From positions 54,560 to 118,559 of the forward strand of contig SUTA01000005.1 of NCBI GenBank assembly GCA_015063135.1: a DNA stretch of 64,000 nt, read 5' to 3'. The notes under the pieces were generated by a model, which saw only the letters and a program-made list of their open reading frames with translations, ran no database searches and was not told where the DNA came from. Position 1 is the first letter of the stretch; every line of letters begins with the position of its first letter. Made by a program: the position numbers and the translations under genes. Source of the stretch: Thermoplasmata archaeon. Its GTDB lineage: Archaea > Thermoplasmatota > Thermoplasmata > Methanomassiliicoccales > Methanomethylophilaceae. Shown in pieces: positions 44,274 through 58,167 of this stretch.

Positions 44274-45818
44274 TCAAATCTTGATTATGGCGGCCATGGA
44301 GCCGTCCTTGAGCACCCACGGATACAGCCCGTCGAACTCCTTGGGGAGCTTCGGGACGTAGCCGTCCATGGTGCACGGTATGTATACCAGGCGCTTGACC
44401 TCCGGCCTGCTCAGCTTGAGCTTGGAGTTCTGCGACGAGGCGTACTTCATGTAGTTGTCTATCAGCTTGGCCGCCTCCGCGCGCGTGGACAGCGGCACGA
44501 CCACGGACCTGGATCCGGGCGATGACGGGGACGCAGAGTCCGTGAGCCTCCCGATGCCGGCCCCGCCGCTGATGCTGCTCTCGCTGCCGGAGATGCGGTC
44601 CATCATGGAAGAGCCGCCTCCCGCGGAGAAGATGTCCGTCAAGGCGCAGACCGGGTTGCGGAGCGCCGCGGCGCAGAGGGTGAACGTGGCCGGCAGGAGG
44701 ATGTCCTCCTCTACCTCCACGACCTTCTTGTTGAACATCGTGCCGGTGGTGAAGCTGTACTTCAGGTCGATATCCCAGAACGGGTAGAGGGTGTCGCCCC
44801 CGCCCGTGCATATCATGATGGTGCCGCTGCTCCTGGCAGTCACGATGCCCTCGACGTTGGCGATGAGCTCCTTCTCCCTGTCCTTCTTACCGTTGAGCAT
44901 CTCCCAGCCTGGGACGGACGGGTACTGGATCGACGAGACCTTGTTGATCAGCTCCAGGGTGCCCAGCGCATCCTTGCCGGTGCCGGACATGGCGCCGTCG
45001 GCGGCGGATTTCAGGGTCTTGCCCTGAGTGATCTCGATGTCCAGGGCGCGGATCATCATGGTCAGTTTGGGGGTGGCCAGGACGTCCTTCTTCGCCTTCT
45101 CGAGCATGCCGATGGCCTTCTCGGCCTTCATCGAGCATCCCAACTGGTCCCCGTTGAGGACCATGTCGGACGAGGTGCACAGCTCCGAGAGCGCGTCCAG
45201 CCTGGACGCCAGGGGCTCGAGGCCCTTGCATCTGGACAGGTCGTCGGCCGCCTCCTTGAAGTTCTTGGACATCATGGCGAAGCGGCCCGGAGTGGTCTCC
45301 GTCAGGAGCTTGGAGTTGTTGATGATGAGCGCGTAGGCGGCGGTTATGTTCTCTGCCTCCAGGATCGCGGTGCGGTTCTCGCCGTCCACGGCCAGCGGCT
45401 CCACGCTCTTGAGCCTGGCGTTGAACTCAAACGCCTGAGTGGAGGTATGGACGAACTTGACCGGCTTGCCCTCGTTGAACGGGAGGACGATGAGCGGCGA
45501 GGACGCCGCGGTGGTGAGCGCGAAGCGGTACTCGCGGATCTCCAGGTCCACCATGGGCTTCACGTTGCTCATGTAGATGTTGTGCCTCGCTATGGGGTCA
45601 ACGTTCTCCTGCTGGGCCACGGAGAACCCGCCGGGGATTGCCTTGCTGATCCATGACTGGATCTGGCCCATCATCTGGTCCATGTAGGCCTTGGCGTCGA
45701 CCCTCTGCTGGGTGGTTCCGCAGCTCTGGCAGGTCACGTACGGCGAATCCGACTCGATCTGCTCGCGGTCCAGCGGGGCCCCGCAGTACTTGCACCTGAG
45801 CTCTATCATCTGGTCCAT
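44274..45818 (-). CDS. Zinc-ribbon protein of the SPFH operon, unknown function
   Basis: 514 residues. The N-terminus carries a CxxC...CxxC zinc ribbon (ELRCKYCGAPLDRE and VTCQSCGTTQQ). The rest is a large alpha/beta protein with no motif I recognise, including a Ser/Gly-rich insertion near residue 420. It overlaps nothing and lies one base from its upstream neighbour. TGA stop. Confidence 0.75.
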   Translation of the reverse strand: MDQMIELRCKYCGAPLDREQIESDSPYVTCQSCGTTQQRVDAKAYMDQMMGQIQSWISKAIPGGFSVAQQENVDPIARHNIYMSNVKPMVDLEIREYRFALTTAASSPLIVLPFNEGKPVKFVHTSTQAFEFNARLKSVEPLAVDGENRTAILEAENITAAYALIINNSKLLTETTPGRFAMMSKNFKEAADDLSRCKGLEPLASRLDALSELCTSSDMVLNGDQLGCSMKAEKAIGMLEKAKKDVLATPKLTMMIRALDIEITQGKTLKSAADGAMSGTGKDALGTLELINKVSSIQYPSVPGWEMLNGKKDREKELIANVEGIVTARSSGTIMICTGGGDTLYPFWDIDLKYSFTTGTMFNKKVVEVEEDILLPATFTLCAAALRNPVCALTDIFSAGGGSSMMDRISGSESSISGGAGIGRLTDSASPSSPGSRSVVVPLSTRAEAAKLIDNYMKYASSQNSKLKLSRPEVKRLVYIPCTMDGYVPKLPKEFDGLYPWVLKDGSMAAIIKI

Positions 45819-45819
45819 G

Positions 45820-46755
45820 TCATCTGCCCATCCTTGCGAACGCGATCTGGCTCTGCAGCGCCGCGATCTCGGCCTGCAGCCTGGCCTCGGTGGCCCTCAG
45901 CTCCGCCATCCCGCGGTCGAAGTAGACCCTGGAGATCTCGTCGGCCTTGTTGGACACGGCGGTGTAGCAAGCCCTGCAGATGTAAATGTGCTGGCCGTCC
46001 GCCGGGCTGGACTTGGCCGGCCCTCCCGCAGACTCCTTCTCGAGGGCCCCGGAGACCTCCGCGGGGGCGCTGAAGAAGTGTATGCCCTCGCCGGTGGCGA
46101 CCCTCCCGCACAGCCAGCACTTGCTTGTGTTGGCGAACTGCCTGATCCTGGTGGCGTTGGCCTCCCCGGACTGGCCGTTCTGCTGGCGGTAGCCCATGGC
46201 GATCTGCTCGTACTCGGCGGCCTGGGACGGGTCGTCCCATACCGTGGCCTCGGACATCATCTCGTACGACGTGGCCATGAGGTTGAAGAACTCGGTGGTC
46301 CCGGTGACGGTGGAGTCCTTCCTGAATATCTCGGGGATGATCAGGGTGCGGTCCCCCATCTGGGCCTGGAAGTCCTGGGCGACCTCCTGCAGCTCCTTGG
46401 CGGCCTCCATCTTGGAGTCGCGGTTGGTCCCCTTCGCCAGGGCCATGAGCTTGCGAGCGGTGAGCGCGCACTCCTGGATCAGCTCGTCGCGCTTCACATC
46501 GGTCAAGCCGAACACGAAATCACCCGCTGAGCAGGATGCGAGGGCCTCCTGGAGCCTCTGGTAGCTGGCGGGGTTGGCCTGCGCCTTGCCCACGTCGATC
46601 AGCGCCACCATGGCAGCCGCTATGTCGTCGGCTCCACCCTCCTTCTCGATTGACTTCTGGAGGATGTCGCGGGCTTTGCCGAACTCTCCCCTTTTAATGA
46701 GCTCGTTGCCCTGCTCGTACAGGTCGTCTCCAGATTTGAATAGCTTGAACGCCAT
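45820..46755 (-). CDS. First gene of the SPFH operon, TPR-like and cysteine-rich protein
   Basis: 311 residues. The N-terminal 120 residues are helical and TPR-like (LFKSGDDLYEQGNELIKRG, EFGKARDILQKSIEKEGG). A central CWLCGR and a later YICRACY provide four cysteines for a possible zinc site. The C-terminus is a coiled coil. No family assigned. It begins the operon behind a 137-base spacer shared with glutamine synthetase. Confidence 0.72.
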   Translation of the reverse strand: MAFKLFKSGDDLYEQGNELIKRGEFGKARDILQKSIEKEGGADDIAAAMVALIDVGKAQANPASYQRLQEALASCSAGDFVFGLTDVKRDELIQECALTARKLMALAKGTNRDSKMEAAKELQEVAQDFQAQMGDRTLIIPEIFRKDSTVTGTTEFFNLMATSYEMMSEATVWDDPSQAAEYEQIAMGYRQQNGQSGEANATRIRQFANTSKCWLCGRVATGEGIHFFSAPAEVSGALEKESAGGPAKSSPADGQHIYICRACYTAVSNKADEISRVYFDRGMAELRATEARLQAEIAALQSQIAFARMGR

Positions 46756-46892
46756 GTCCTCACCTAAGTAAGGGCCGTATACGCATCCGCGAAATAAGGG
46801 TATTGCCCGTTAGCTCGGGGCGCTTGGCATATGGGCCTGGGATAAGGGGGCGCGTGTTAGTCTTTATTTATCCCTAATTGCAATTAAGGCGC

Positions 46893-49076
<2,184 letters not shown>

Positions 49077-49194
49077 AACCTTTCCAGGGGCCCCGGCCCC
49101 TTCCCCCATTCTCAAACCTGATAACGCTTAATATCCCGCCCGACGTATCATAACCCAGAGGCGCTCCGCACGGACGGGGCGCAGGAGGTTCCAC

Positions 49195-50073
49195 ATGCCT
49201 GAGAAAGAGCGCGACGAGACGCTGGACGACTGGGTAGACAAGCTCGAAGAAGAGGAGAAGGCCGAGGAGGAGAAAGCCACCGTGGGCGACATGGTGGGCG
49301 ATGTCGGCGTCAAGGCGGTACCCGCCCTCAAAGGGATGCTCGCCGAGATGACCATCCTCCCCGTGAAGGCCTCCGACGAAGAGAGGGACACGGGGTACTC
49401 CAACCCGTCCATGCTCCCGCTGGTGGGCGTGGTGCTCGGCATGGCCATGATGATCATCCTGTGGGTCGTCGCCAAGATCGAGGATGTGTTCAATGCGCCG
49501 CTCTGGCCCATATTCGCGCTGTTCGCCGTGGCATCCTCCATGGTGATCTTCAAGTTCGCCTTCCTCGGCGACCTCGCCAGGTTCGGGGACATGCTGTTCC
49601 CGCAGGCGTCGAAGGACTCCGGCACGCCACTCGGCGGCATCGCCGTCATGATCGTCTGCGTGGCGGCCAGCGTCGCCATGTACATCACCCTCGACGGGAA
49701 CGTGGGCTCGGAGGTCGCGGCCGTCGCCGTCGGCCTCACAGAGGTCTGCATCCTGAACGCGATGGTCTGCACCAGGTCCTTCGCCAGCTCCGGGTTCAAC
49801 ATGAAGAACGTGGCGATGTCCACGCTGATCAGCATCGTCGGAGCCCTGATCATCACGCTCATCTGGATGGTCCTCGTGGGGGACGTGGACGTCAGGCACG
49901 TAATCGTCGCCATCCTGACCGTGGTGTTCTCCATCATCGGCGGCTTCGCCGTGGGATTCATCGCCAAGAAGGGCATCGGCTACGTTCCCGACGACGCCGC
50001 CGGCGCCGCGGTGGAGCTCACCAGGCCGGTCCTCGTATTCCTGGTGGTGTTCTTCTTCTGGGCCCTCAACCGA
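49195..50073 (+). CDS. Multi-pass membrane protein with acidic N-terminus, ends at CGA
   Basis: 292 residues. An acidic, Glu/Lys-rich cytoplasmic N-terminus (about 1-70) is followed by about seven membrane segments. No family recognised. CGA at 50071-50073 follows VVFFFWALN, at the end of the last membrane helix. The standard frame adds 45 residues that read through a GC-rich repeat and the TATA box of the thermosome gene, ending at TAG 50209-50211. That would make it the only gene here ending in TAG. Confidence 0.75.
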
Positions 50074-50162
50074 GGCCCTCCCCGCCGGGCGCTGGCCCGG
50101 TCCCAAACCCCTTCCCTGCTCCCGTTCCCCCATACCCCCGTTCGCTGGGGGATAGATAATCA

Positions 50163-50174
50163 AATTTATATAGA
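50163..50174 (+). promoter_or_regulatory. TATA box of the thermosome gene
   Basis: AAATTTATATAG is a strong archaeal TATA box about 60 bases before the ATG at 50232. A GGAGGA ribosome binding site precedes the start. Confidence 0.6.
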
Positions 50175-50231
50175 AGAACAAACTTCACTTGCACAGTCAA
50201 TCCTATATTAGAGGATTCGGAGGAAGATAAA

Positions 50232-51863
50232 ATGGGAATGGGTAACACCCCTGTCATCATCCTTAGGGAAGGAACCAAGAGAGAGAAAGGAAAGGACGCT
50301 CAGTTCAACAACATCTCGGCCGCCAGGGCCATCTCCGACGCTGTCAGGAGCAGCCTCGGGCCCAGGGGAATGGACAAGATGCTCGTCGACTCCATGGGAG
50401 ACGTCGTCATCACCAACGACGGAGTCACCATCCTGAAGGAGATGGACGTCCAGCACCCCGCCGCCAAGATGCTCGTCGAGGTCGCCAAGACCCAGGACGA
50501 CGAGGTCGGGGACGGAACCACCACATCCGTCATCCTCGCCGGCGAGCTCCTCAAAAAGGCCACCGACCTGATCGACGCCAACGTCCACCCCACCATCATC
50601 GCCAGCGGATACAGGCTCGCCAACGACAAGGCCCAGGAGGTCCTCGTCAAGGTCGCCAAGAAGGTCTCCATCAAGGACGAGGAGACCCTCAAGCTGCTCG
50701 CCCAGGCCGCCATGAACTCCAAGCAGGTCAACCAGGCCAAGGTCGTCTTCTCCGAGATGGTCGTCGAGGCCGTCAAGACCGTCGTCGACAAGGACAAGGA
50801 CGGCAACTACGTCGTCGACCTGAAGAACATCCAGACCGTCAAGAAGGCTGGCGCTAGGATGGAGGAGTCCGAGATCGTCAAGGGACTGATCATCGACAAG
50901 GAGCCCGTCCAGCAGAACATGCCCAGGTCCGTCAAGAACGCCAAGATCGCCCTGATCGACGCCCCCTTCGAGGTCAAGAAGACCGAGATCGACGCCAAGA
51001 TCCAAATCACCGACCCCTCCCAGCTCGCGGGATTCATCGCAGAGGAGGAGAAGATGCTGAAGGACATGGTCATGAAGGTCAAGGCCACCGGAGCCAACGT
51101 CGTCTTCTGCCAGAAGGGAATCGACGACCTCGCCCAGCACTTCTTCGCCAAGGAGGGCATCTACGCCTGCAGGCGCGTCAAGAAGTCCGACATGGAGAGG
51201 CTCGGGAAGTCCACCGGCGCCAACATCATCAACAAGATCGCCGAGATGGAGGCCGCGGACCTCGGATTCGCCGAGACCGTCGAGCTCAGGAAGGTCGAGG
51301 ACGAGGAGATGACGTTCATCACCGGCTGCAAGGACCCCAAGACCGTGTCCGTGCTCGTCAGGGGAGGAACCAACCACGTCGCTGACGAGGTCGAGAGGTC
51401 CCTGGTCGATGCCTGGTCCGTCGTCAAGGTCGCCATCGAGGACGGCCTCATGGTCACCGGCGGAGGATCCACCGCCATGGAGATTGCCATGCAGCTCCGC
51501 GACTACGCCGCATCCGTCGGCGGAAGGAAGCAGATCGCCATCGAGGCCTACGCCTCCGCCATGGAGATCATCCCCAGCACCCTCGCTGAGAACGCCGGTC
51601 TGGACCCCATCGACATCGTCATCGAGATGAGGAAGCAGCACAAGGCGGGCAAGAAGTACGCCGGACTCAACCCCTTCACCGGAAAGGTCGAGGACATGAT
51701 GAAGCTGAACGTCATCGAGCCCCACAGGATCGGCAAGCAGGCCATCAACTCCGCCACCGATGCGGCGGTCATGATCCTGAGGATCGACGACGTCATCGCC
51801 TCCAAGGCCAGCCCCATGCCGCAGGTCGGCGAGGGCGGAATGCCTCCGGGAATGGACGACTGA
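50232..51863 (+). CDS. thsA: Thermosome subunit (group II chaperonin)
   Basis: 543 residues. The equatorial ATPase motifs are [15 protein letters not shown] (about residue 94) and [11 protein letters not shown] (about 413), and the C-terminus has the usual Gly/Met-rich tail ([15 protein letters not shown]). It forms the two-ring folding chamber. Arg codons are AGG, CGC and one AGA; there is no CGA. TGA stop followed by a strong terminator. Confidence 0.97.
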   Translation: MGMGNTPVIILREGTKREKGKDAQFNNISAARAISDAVRSSLGPRGMDKMLVDSMGDVVITNDGVTILKEMDVQHPAAKMLVEVAKTQDDEVGDGTTTSVILAGELLKKATDLIDANVHPTIIASGYRLANDKAQEVLVKVAKKVSIKDEETLKLLAQAAMNSKQVNQAKVVFSEMVVEAVKTVVDKDKDGNYVVDLKNIQTVKKAGARMEESEIVKGLIIDKEPVQQNMPRSVKNAKIALIDAPFEVKKTEIDAKIQITDPSQLAGFIAEEEKMLKDMVMKVKATGANVVFCQKGIDDLAQHFFAKEGIYACRRVKKSDMERLGKSTGANIINKIAEMEAADLGFAETVELRKVEDEEMTFITGCKDPKTVSVLVRGGTNHVADEVERSLVDAWSVVKVAIEDGLMVTGGGSTAMEIAMQLRDYAASVGGRKQIAIEAYASAMEIIPSTLAENAGLDPIDIVIEMRKQHKAGKKYAGLNPFTGKVEDMMKLNVIEPHRIGKQAINSATDAAVMILRIDDVIASKASPMPQVGEGGMPPGMDD

Positions 51864-51882
51864 AAACGCTGAAAATCAAACA

Positions 51883-51903
51883 GCGGGGCCGTCCTGGCCC
51901 CGC
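51883..51903 (+). terminator. Terminator after the thermosome gene
   Basis: GCGGGGCC and GGCCCCGC form an eight-base-pair stem, followed by TTTCCTTTG. Confidence 0.75.
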
Positions 51904-51938
51904 TTTCCTTTGTCAAACCGACTACAGAGGCAGAACGG

Positions 51939-52448
51939 ATGACTGATAAGTCTAAAGAGAAGGACGCGGCAGAAGAGCAGGAGCCGCAAGAGGAGTTCGC
52001 CATCGAGGAGGACCCCCTGGCGGAGGCCCAGGCCCAGGCCGAGAAGTACCTGGACATGGCCCGCAGGCTGCAGGCGGACTTCGACAACTACCGCAAGCGG
52101 ACCCAGAAGGAGAACGAGGAGTTCAGGAAGTTCGCCTGCTCATCCATCGTCTCCGACCTGCTGACGGTGGTCGACGACCTCGACCGCGCGCTGGAGCACG
52201 CGGGAGAGGAGACGGACCTCGTCAAGGGGATCCGCGGCGTCAGGTCCAACCTGATGAAGATCCTGGAGGCCAACGGCCTGCAGGAGATCCCCGCAGAGGG
52301 GAAGTTCGACCCCAACCTCCACGAGGCCCTGTGCACCGTGGACGGGGAGGAGGACGACATGGTAGCGGAGGTTTTCCAAAAGGGATACACTCTCAACGGG
52401 AAGGTCCTCAGGTACAGCAAGGTCAAGGTGACCAGGAAAACCAGTTAA
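51939..52448 (+). CDS. grpE: GrpE, nucleotide exchange factor
   Basis: 169 residues. A long N-terminal helix ([32 protein letters not shown], a coiled-coil dimer segment) is followed by the beta-domain ([24 protein letters not shown]). It releases ADP from DnaK. The ORF ends with TAA. First gene of grpE-dnaK-dnaJ. Confidence 0.95.
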   Translation: MTDKSKEKDAAEEQEPQEEFAIEEDPLAEAQAQAEKYLDMARRLQADFDNYRKRTQKENEEFRKFACSSIVSDLLTVVDDLDRALEHAGEETDLVKGIRGVRSNLMKILEANGLQEIPAEGKFDPNLHEALCTVDGEEDDMVAEVFQKGYTLNGKVLRYSKVKVTRKTS

Positions 52449-52471
52449 TCAAACCAAGGAAGGTGAGCGGA

Positions 52472-54340
52472 ATGTCAAGAATCATCGGAATCGATCTCGG
52501 AACAAGCAACTCGGCCGCCTCCATCATGGAGGGAGGGAGGCCTACAATGATCCCCAGCGCAGAGGGGACCAGCGTCGGAGGGAAGTCCTTCCCCTCGTAC
52601 GTAGCATTCACCAAGGACGGGCAGCTCCTGGTCGGAGAGCCCGCCAGGAGGCAGGCGGTCACGAACCCCGACGGCACCATCAAGAACGTCAAGAGGAAGA
52701 TGGGCAGCAGCGAGAAGGTCACCGCCCTGGGCAAGGAGTACACCCCCCAGCAGATCTCCGCGTTCATCCTGCAGAAGATCAAGAAGGACGCCGAGTCCTA
52801 CCTCGGCGAGACCATCGACAAGGCGGTCATCACAGTGCCGGCCTACTTCAACGACAACCAGAGGCAGGCCACCAAGGATGCCGGCGCCATCGCCGGCCTG
52901 GAGGTCGTCAGGATCATCAACGAGCCCACCGCGGCCGCACTGGCATACGGCCTGGACAAATCCGACGTCGAGCAGAAGATCATGGTCTTCGACCTCGGCG
53001 GAGGTACCCTGGATGTCACCATCATGGACTTCTCCGACGGAGTGTTCGAGGTGCTGTCCACCTCGGGAGACACCCAGCTGGGAGGATCCGACATGGACGA
53101 GGCCCTCACGAAGTACGTGATCGGGGAGTTCCAGAAGGAGACCGGCATCGACCTCGCGACCGACAACATGGCGTTCTGGAGGGTCAGGGAGGCATGCGAG
53201 AAGGCCAAGATCGAGCTCTCGACCACCATGCAGACCGAGGTGAACCTCCCGTTCATCTTCTCCGACGCATCCGGCCCCAAGCACCTGGTCCAGACCATCA
53301 CCCGCGCCAAGCTGGAGGAGCTCGTCGAGCCCATCGTCTCCAGGTGCAGGCAGTCCATCACCCAGGCGATCTCCGACGCCCACCTCAGCAACGACAAAAT
53401 CGACAAAGTCATCATGGTCGGGGGACCCACCAGGATGCCCATCGTCCAGAACTTCGTGGAGAACATCGTCGGACCCAAGATCCAGCGCGGAATCGACCCG
53501 ATGGAGTGCGTATCCATGGGAGCGTCCATCCAGGGAGCCGTCCTGTCCGGAGAGGTCAAGGACGTGCTGCTGCTGGACGTCACCCCGCTGTCCCTCGGAA
53601 TCGAGACCCTCGGCGGAGTCGCCACCAAGCTCATCGACAGGAACACCACCATCCCCACCAAGAAGAGCCAGGTGTTCAGCACCGCGGCCGACAACCAGCC
53701 CTCCGTCGAGATCAACGTGGTTCAGGGAGAGAGGCCCATGGCGGCGGACAACACCAGCCTCGGCAGGTTCATCCTGGACGGCATACCGGCCGCACCCCGC
53801 GGAGTGCCCCAGATCGAGGTCACCTTCGACATCGACGCGAACGGCATCATCAACGTCACCGCCAAGGACAAGGGGACCGGCAAGGAGCAGAAGATCACCA
53901 TCGCCTCCTCCAACAAGCTCAGCAAGGAGGAGATCGACGCCATGGTCAAGCAGGCCGAGCAGTTCGCCGATGCCGACAAGAAGAAGATGGAGGTCGTCGA
54001 GGCCCACAACCAGGCCGAGACCGCGGTCTTCACCGTCAAGAAGTCCCTCGACGAGCTGGGCGGCAAGGTCACCCAGGAGGAGAGGGCCAGGGTCGAGGCC
54101 GCCATCAGCGACCTGGAGGCCGCCAACAAGACCGACAACGTCGAGGACATCAAGGCCAAGATGGACGCCCTCATGAAGGTCATGGGGCCCATCAGCGAGA
54201 GGATCTACAAGGAGGCCTCCCAGCAGCAGGGCGCCAACCCCGGCGCCGGAGCCGGCCCAGAGCAGCCCAGGCAGCAGTCCCAGGAGGGCGCCCAGGGCGA
54301 CTTCGTGGACGCCGACTACAAGATCGTCGACGACGAGTGA
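52472..54340 (+). CDS. dnaK: DnaK (Hsp70 chaperone)
   Basis: 622 residues. The ATPase domain begins [19 protein letters not shown]; phosphate and adenosine motifs [14 protein letters not shown] and [11 protein letters not shown] are present, followed by the linker [19 protein letters not shown] and the substrate-binding domain. The C-terminus is Gln/Gly-rich. An AAGGTGAG ribosome binding site precedes ATG 52472. Archaeal hsp70 operons are of bacterial origin by transfer. No CGA codon in the gene. TGA stop. Confidence 0.97.
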   Translation: MSRIIGIDLGTSNSAASIMEGGRPTMIPSAEGTSVGGKSFPSYVAFTKDGQLLVGEPARRQAVTNPDGTIKNVKRKMGSSEKVTALGKEYTPQQISAFILQKIKKDAESYLGETIDKAVITVPAYFNDNQRQATKDAGAIAGLEVVRIINEPTAAALAYGLDKSDVEQKIMVFDLGGGTLDVTIMDFSDGVFEVLSTSGDTQLGGSDMDEALTKYVIGEFQKETGIDLATDNMAFWRVREACEKAKIELSTTMQTEVNLPFIFSDASGPKHLVQTITRAKLEELVEPIVSRCRQSITQAISDAHLSNDKIDKVIMVGGPTRMPIVQNFVENIVGPKIQRGIDPMECVSMGASIQGAVLSGEVKDVLLLDVTPLSLGIETLGGVATKLIDRNTTIPTKKSQVFSTAADNQPSVEINVVQGERPMAADNTSLGRFILDGIPAAPRGVPQIEVTFDIDANGIINVTAKDKGTGKEQKITIASSNKLSKEEIDAMVKQAEQFADADKKKMEVVEAHNQAETAVFTVKKSLDELGGKVTQEERARVEAAISDLEAANKTDNVEDIKAKMDALMKVMGPISERIYKEASQQQGANPGAGAGPEQPRQQSQEGAQGDFVDADYKIVDDE

Positions 54341-54345
54341 TCCAG

Positions 54346-55479
<1,134 letters not shown>

Positions 55480-55483
55480 AACC

Positions 55484-55512
55484 ACGGAGCGGGGGCTCCC
55501 GCCTCCCTCCGT
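55484..55512 (+). terminator. Terminator after dnaJ
   Basis: ACGGAG and CTCCGT enclose a GC-rich inner stem (GCGGG/CCCGC), followed by CTTTTAC. Confidence 0.5.
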
Positions 55513-55810
55513 CTTTTACATCCCAACCTTGGCGCCTGCATGAGCGGATCAACATGCTGGCACATCTGATTTTCACCGACCGTTCACGACCACCACATCG
55601 AGAAGGCCCCATACCCATCGAGGATCGGAGAAGATGCAGCACCGGATCGACCGGCGGTCTGGGCGATCGCCGCCGTCGCGTTCTACGTGGTCAGGTCCAA
55701 GAAGGCTTGAAACCCCGAATAAACCCCAATCGGCCGGTCCCGGGTTCACCGGGGCCGGCCAAGAACCTTCTGCTGATATCGTGTGTTTTAAGAATCTGGA
55801 ATGGCGACGG
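55513..55810. other. Intergenic region with a possible gene relic
   Basis: Apart from the terminator hairpins there is no intact gene. On the plus strand a short frame ending at TGA 55708-55710 encodes a hydrophobic stretch (VWAIAAVAFYVVRSKKA) that looks like the C-terminal anchor of a surface protein, without any start. It contains an in-frame CGA at 55648-55650 and is best read as a relic. Confidence 0.4.
55732..55760 (-). terminator. Terminator hairpin after the DUF169 gene
   Basis: GGCCGG-T-CCCGG and CCGGG-G-CCGGCC pair around GTTCA. On the minus strand it lies 50 bases beyond the CGA end of the DUF169 gene, inside the standard-code tail. Confidence 0.6.
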
Positions 55811-56560
55811 TCGCAGGCAGGCGTCCATGTACTCCTTGTACCTCGGCTTGGCCAGGAACGACGCGTCGATGTCCTCTTCCATCCTCCGGTACAGCTTGTA
55901 TGGGACGGCGAAGGACATCCTGTCCTTGTCGACATACCGCCTTGCATAGAGGTCGGTCATCCCTATGACGGCGTGCGGGTCATCGGACTCGCCCTCGCCC
56001 CTCGGGATGGCGTACACCTGCTGGCAGGCATGGCCGTACGGCATTATGGCCGCCGGGCCCGGGGCTGTCTTGGAGAATGCCGCGAGCTGCTGCAGCACGG
56101 ACAGGCGCATCGGGTCCACCAGGAACGCGACGACCTCTATCGGCCTGCCTTGGGACAGCGCATCGTCCAGGTCCTGGAACACGATGGCGTCGCTCCCGTC
56201 CCCGTAATCCCTGATGGGCTCCATCTGCAGCAGCGCTATCTCGGAGGTCGCGAAATAGGACATCCCCGAGCTCCCGTGGGCCATGCCGCTGCGGACCTCC
56301 TCGGGAACCGTGGACGCCGACCAGGCGGACCTCTGGCGGTCCGCGATGCCGCCGAATCCGAAGCCGCTCTTCGATCCGTGGCACGGGGAATGGGCGGAAT
56401 CCGCGGCGCACTTGCCGCCGAGGCGGGTGCAGCGGACGAAAAGGGAAGGTATGGTGCAGTGGCCGTTCTGAGGAACGAAGGCATCCTCAGGCAGCGTCTG
56501 CTCGCGGTAGATCGCGACCGCATGGTTATCCAATCTGATGATCTCGGCTAGCCTGCTCAT
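55811..56560 (-). CDS. DUF169 family protein, ends at CGA
   Basis: 249 residues from ATG at 56560. It resembles DUF169, with LDNHAVAIYREQTLPE near the start, SEIALLQMEPIRDYGDGSD in the middle and GMTDLYARRYVDKDRMSFAVPY toward the end. The function is unknown; family members are frequent in methanogens. CGA at 55811-55813 follows YKEYMDACL. The standard frame adds 39 residues through a terminator to 55691. A perfect inverted repeat overlaps the start codon region. Confidence 0.83.
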
Positions 56561-56587
56561 ATTATTGGAATAATCATCCAATAATAT
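56559..56587. promoter_or_regulatory. Perfect inverted repeat at the DUF169 start
   Basis: ATATTATTGGA (56559-56569) and TCCAATAATAT (56577-56587) are perfect 11-base arms around a seven-base spacer. The repeat touches the start codon at 56560, so binding there, or an mRNA hairpin if transcribed, could control expression. Confidence 0.65.
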
Positions 56588-56630
56588 AGGCTCTGCCGTG
56601 CGGCGGACCGCATCCGATTCCGGGAAGGCT

Positions 56631-56903
56631 TCAGCTCTTCTTCTCGTGGGTGACGACCCAGCCGGCGACGACCATCTTGATGCGGATGGTGTCTCCGTCG
56701 CTCAGGTCCATGACCTTGTTGCCGGAGATTGCTGAAAGGGCCTTGGCATAGAAGTCGTGCTCCCCGGCGGTGGTCCTGTACTCGATGGACTCGCCGTTCT
56801 TCAGCTTCCCGATCTCCTCCCCATCCATGATGAGAGTGGCCGCCGTCTTGCTCATGATGAAAGCCTTGTCGCGGGTGATTGTGACCGTGATCTCGTCTGA
56901 CAT
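56631..56903 (-). CDS. Small beta-rich hypothetical protein
   Basis: 90 residues with alternating hydrophobic strands (ITVTITRDKAFIM, TLIMDGEEIGKLKNGESIEY, TIRIKMVVAGWVVT). No membrane segment and no family recognised. The upstream sequence holds repeated GGTAACAT elements near 56904-56940, possibly regulatory. TGA stop. Confidence 0.65.
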   Translation of the reverse strand: MSDEITVTITRDKAFIMSKTAATLIMDGEEIGKLKNGESIEYRTTAGEHDFYAKALSAISGNKVMDLSDGDTIRIKMVVAGWVVTHEKKS

Positions 56904-57231
56904 GTTACCTGGTACGCTAACAGGTATGTTACCATAAAACCGTTATCACACGATGGCCGGCCATCGGCAGGACCTCATGATGCCGTAGCCGTGCATATGG
57001 TGCCGGCGAGGTTTCCGCCGCAGGGAGGACCGGGCTATGCCCGTCCATGAGCCCGTATTCTCGGCCATGCAGTCCCAGTCCTACGGATAATTCCGCACGA
57101 GATCCTTGGGCATCCCGGAATGCAGGAGCGCGAACGCGGTCACGTTCTGGATCAGGACGGCTTCGCCCTATTCCTATCCATAGACGGTAATCGCTCAGCT
57201 GGTTCATGACCAGGCGCGTCCGGATGAGGAT
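56904..57231. other. Intergenic region behind the ferredoxin-nitroreductase gene
   Basis: No gene is supported here. The standard code would read most of it as a 101-residue C-terminal tail of the nitroreductase, but the tail has no nitroreductase similarity, is rich in Arg and Pro and itself contains further CGA codons. A GC-rich imperfect hairpin lies near 57026-57045. Confidence 0.5.
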
Positions 57232-58020
57232 TCGCTTCCAGAGCACCGGCCTATCGTCCCTCGGCACCGTGCGCCTGAACCTGATGCGCGGATGGCCGAT
57301 CACGAAAACCGCGTAGACACTCAGGCCCTCCCCGACCTCGGGGAAGAACGACATGAACCTCTCCGGGTCGTTCTCTGATGCCTGCAGGATCCATCTGGAA
57401 TGGAATCCCCCCAGCCCCATCGAGAAGGCCATAAGGTCCAGCTGCTCCATGGCTATGATGGCATCTATGGGCAGACGGGAGAATGCGATGATCAGCTGCC
57501 TCCCCTCCCATGTGAACGGGTTGTTCCTCCCCACCATCCCGCCTTCCACGTAATCCACGAACTGTGCCAACCTCGGATGCTCATGGGTATGGGATTTCAG
57601 GATGGAAGCGACCAGCCTCATGAAGTCGTCGAACCCCTCGTCCACCACGGCGAACTGGACGGCCTGGGAGTTCTCCGCCGTGGGGGAGTACCTCAGGGAC
57701 GCAGTCAGCCCCTCCAGCTCCTCCCTCGTGCATCCCCTGTCGAACCAGCGGAGGCTGCGCCTCCTGCGGTACAGCTCCGCCAGGGCCCCGGGGGGCACCG
57801 GGCATCCCGAGACGGCCTCCTGCTCCTCGCCGAGGTGGTCCAGCATGGCTATGGCGCCCTTCGGGCAGACCGCCCCGCAGTGCCCGCATCTGAAGCAGCT
57901 GTACGGGGATTCGATCTCCACCGCCCTGCCTCCCTCTATGGCCAGATGCCCGCGTATGCAGACCTTGGCGCACTGCCCGCATCCTATGCAGGAGTCAGAT
58001 ATCATTAGCGTCCGTTCCAT
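57232..58020 (-). CDS. Ferredoxin-nitroreductase fusion protein, ends at CGA
   Basis: 262 residues from ATG at 58020. Two 4Fe-4S motifs lie at the N-terminus (CIGCGQCAKVC, about residue 10, and CFRCGHCGAVCP, about 40). A nitroreductase domain follows (RRRRSLRWFDRG, SPTAENSQAVQFAVVD, MGLGGFHSRWI, VFVIGHPRIRFRRTVPR). It probably passes electrons from the clusters to FMN. CGA at 57232-57234 follows DDRPVLWK, a typical end for the family (RxxPR...V.W). The standard frame runs on to 56929. Confidence 0.88.
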
Positions 58021-58167
58021 CATATCCCCTCTTCGACCCATCCGCAGGGCGTAATCTCCGGGCACATGCCGTTATTCCAGCATAAAGGTACCCTTCTCAC
58101 CCCATTCCAGGCACTCGGCTGTCAGAACATGGCATGGGCTGCTCCCCCGGGCTGCCTGGTCTGCGAT

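Noticed and set aside
55570..55710. Short hydrophobic frame with an in-frame CGA at 55648-55650, a possible counterexample to CGA as stop
   Set aside because: It has no start codon or ribosome binding site and lies behind a terminator; it looks like a relic, so its CGA is not evidence of sense use. It should still be kept in mind as a caveat.
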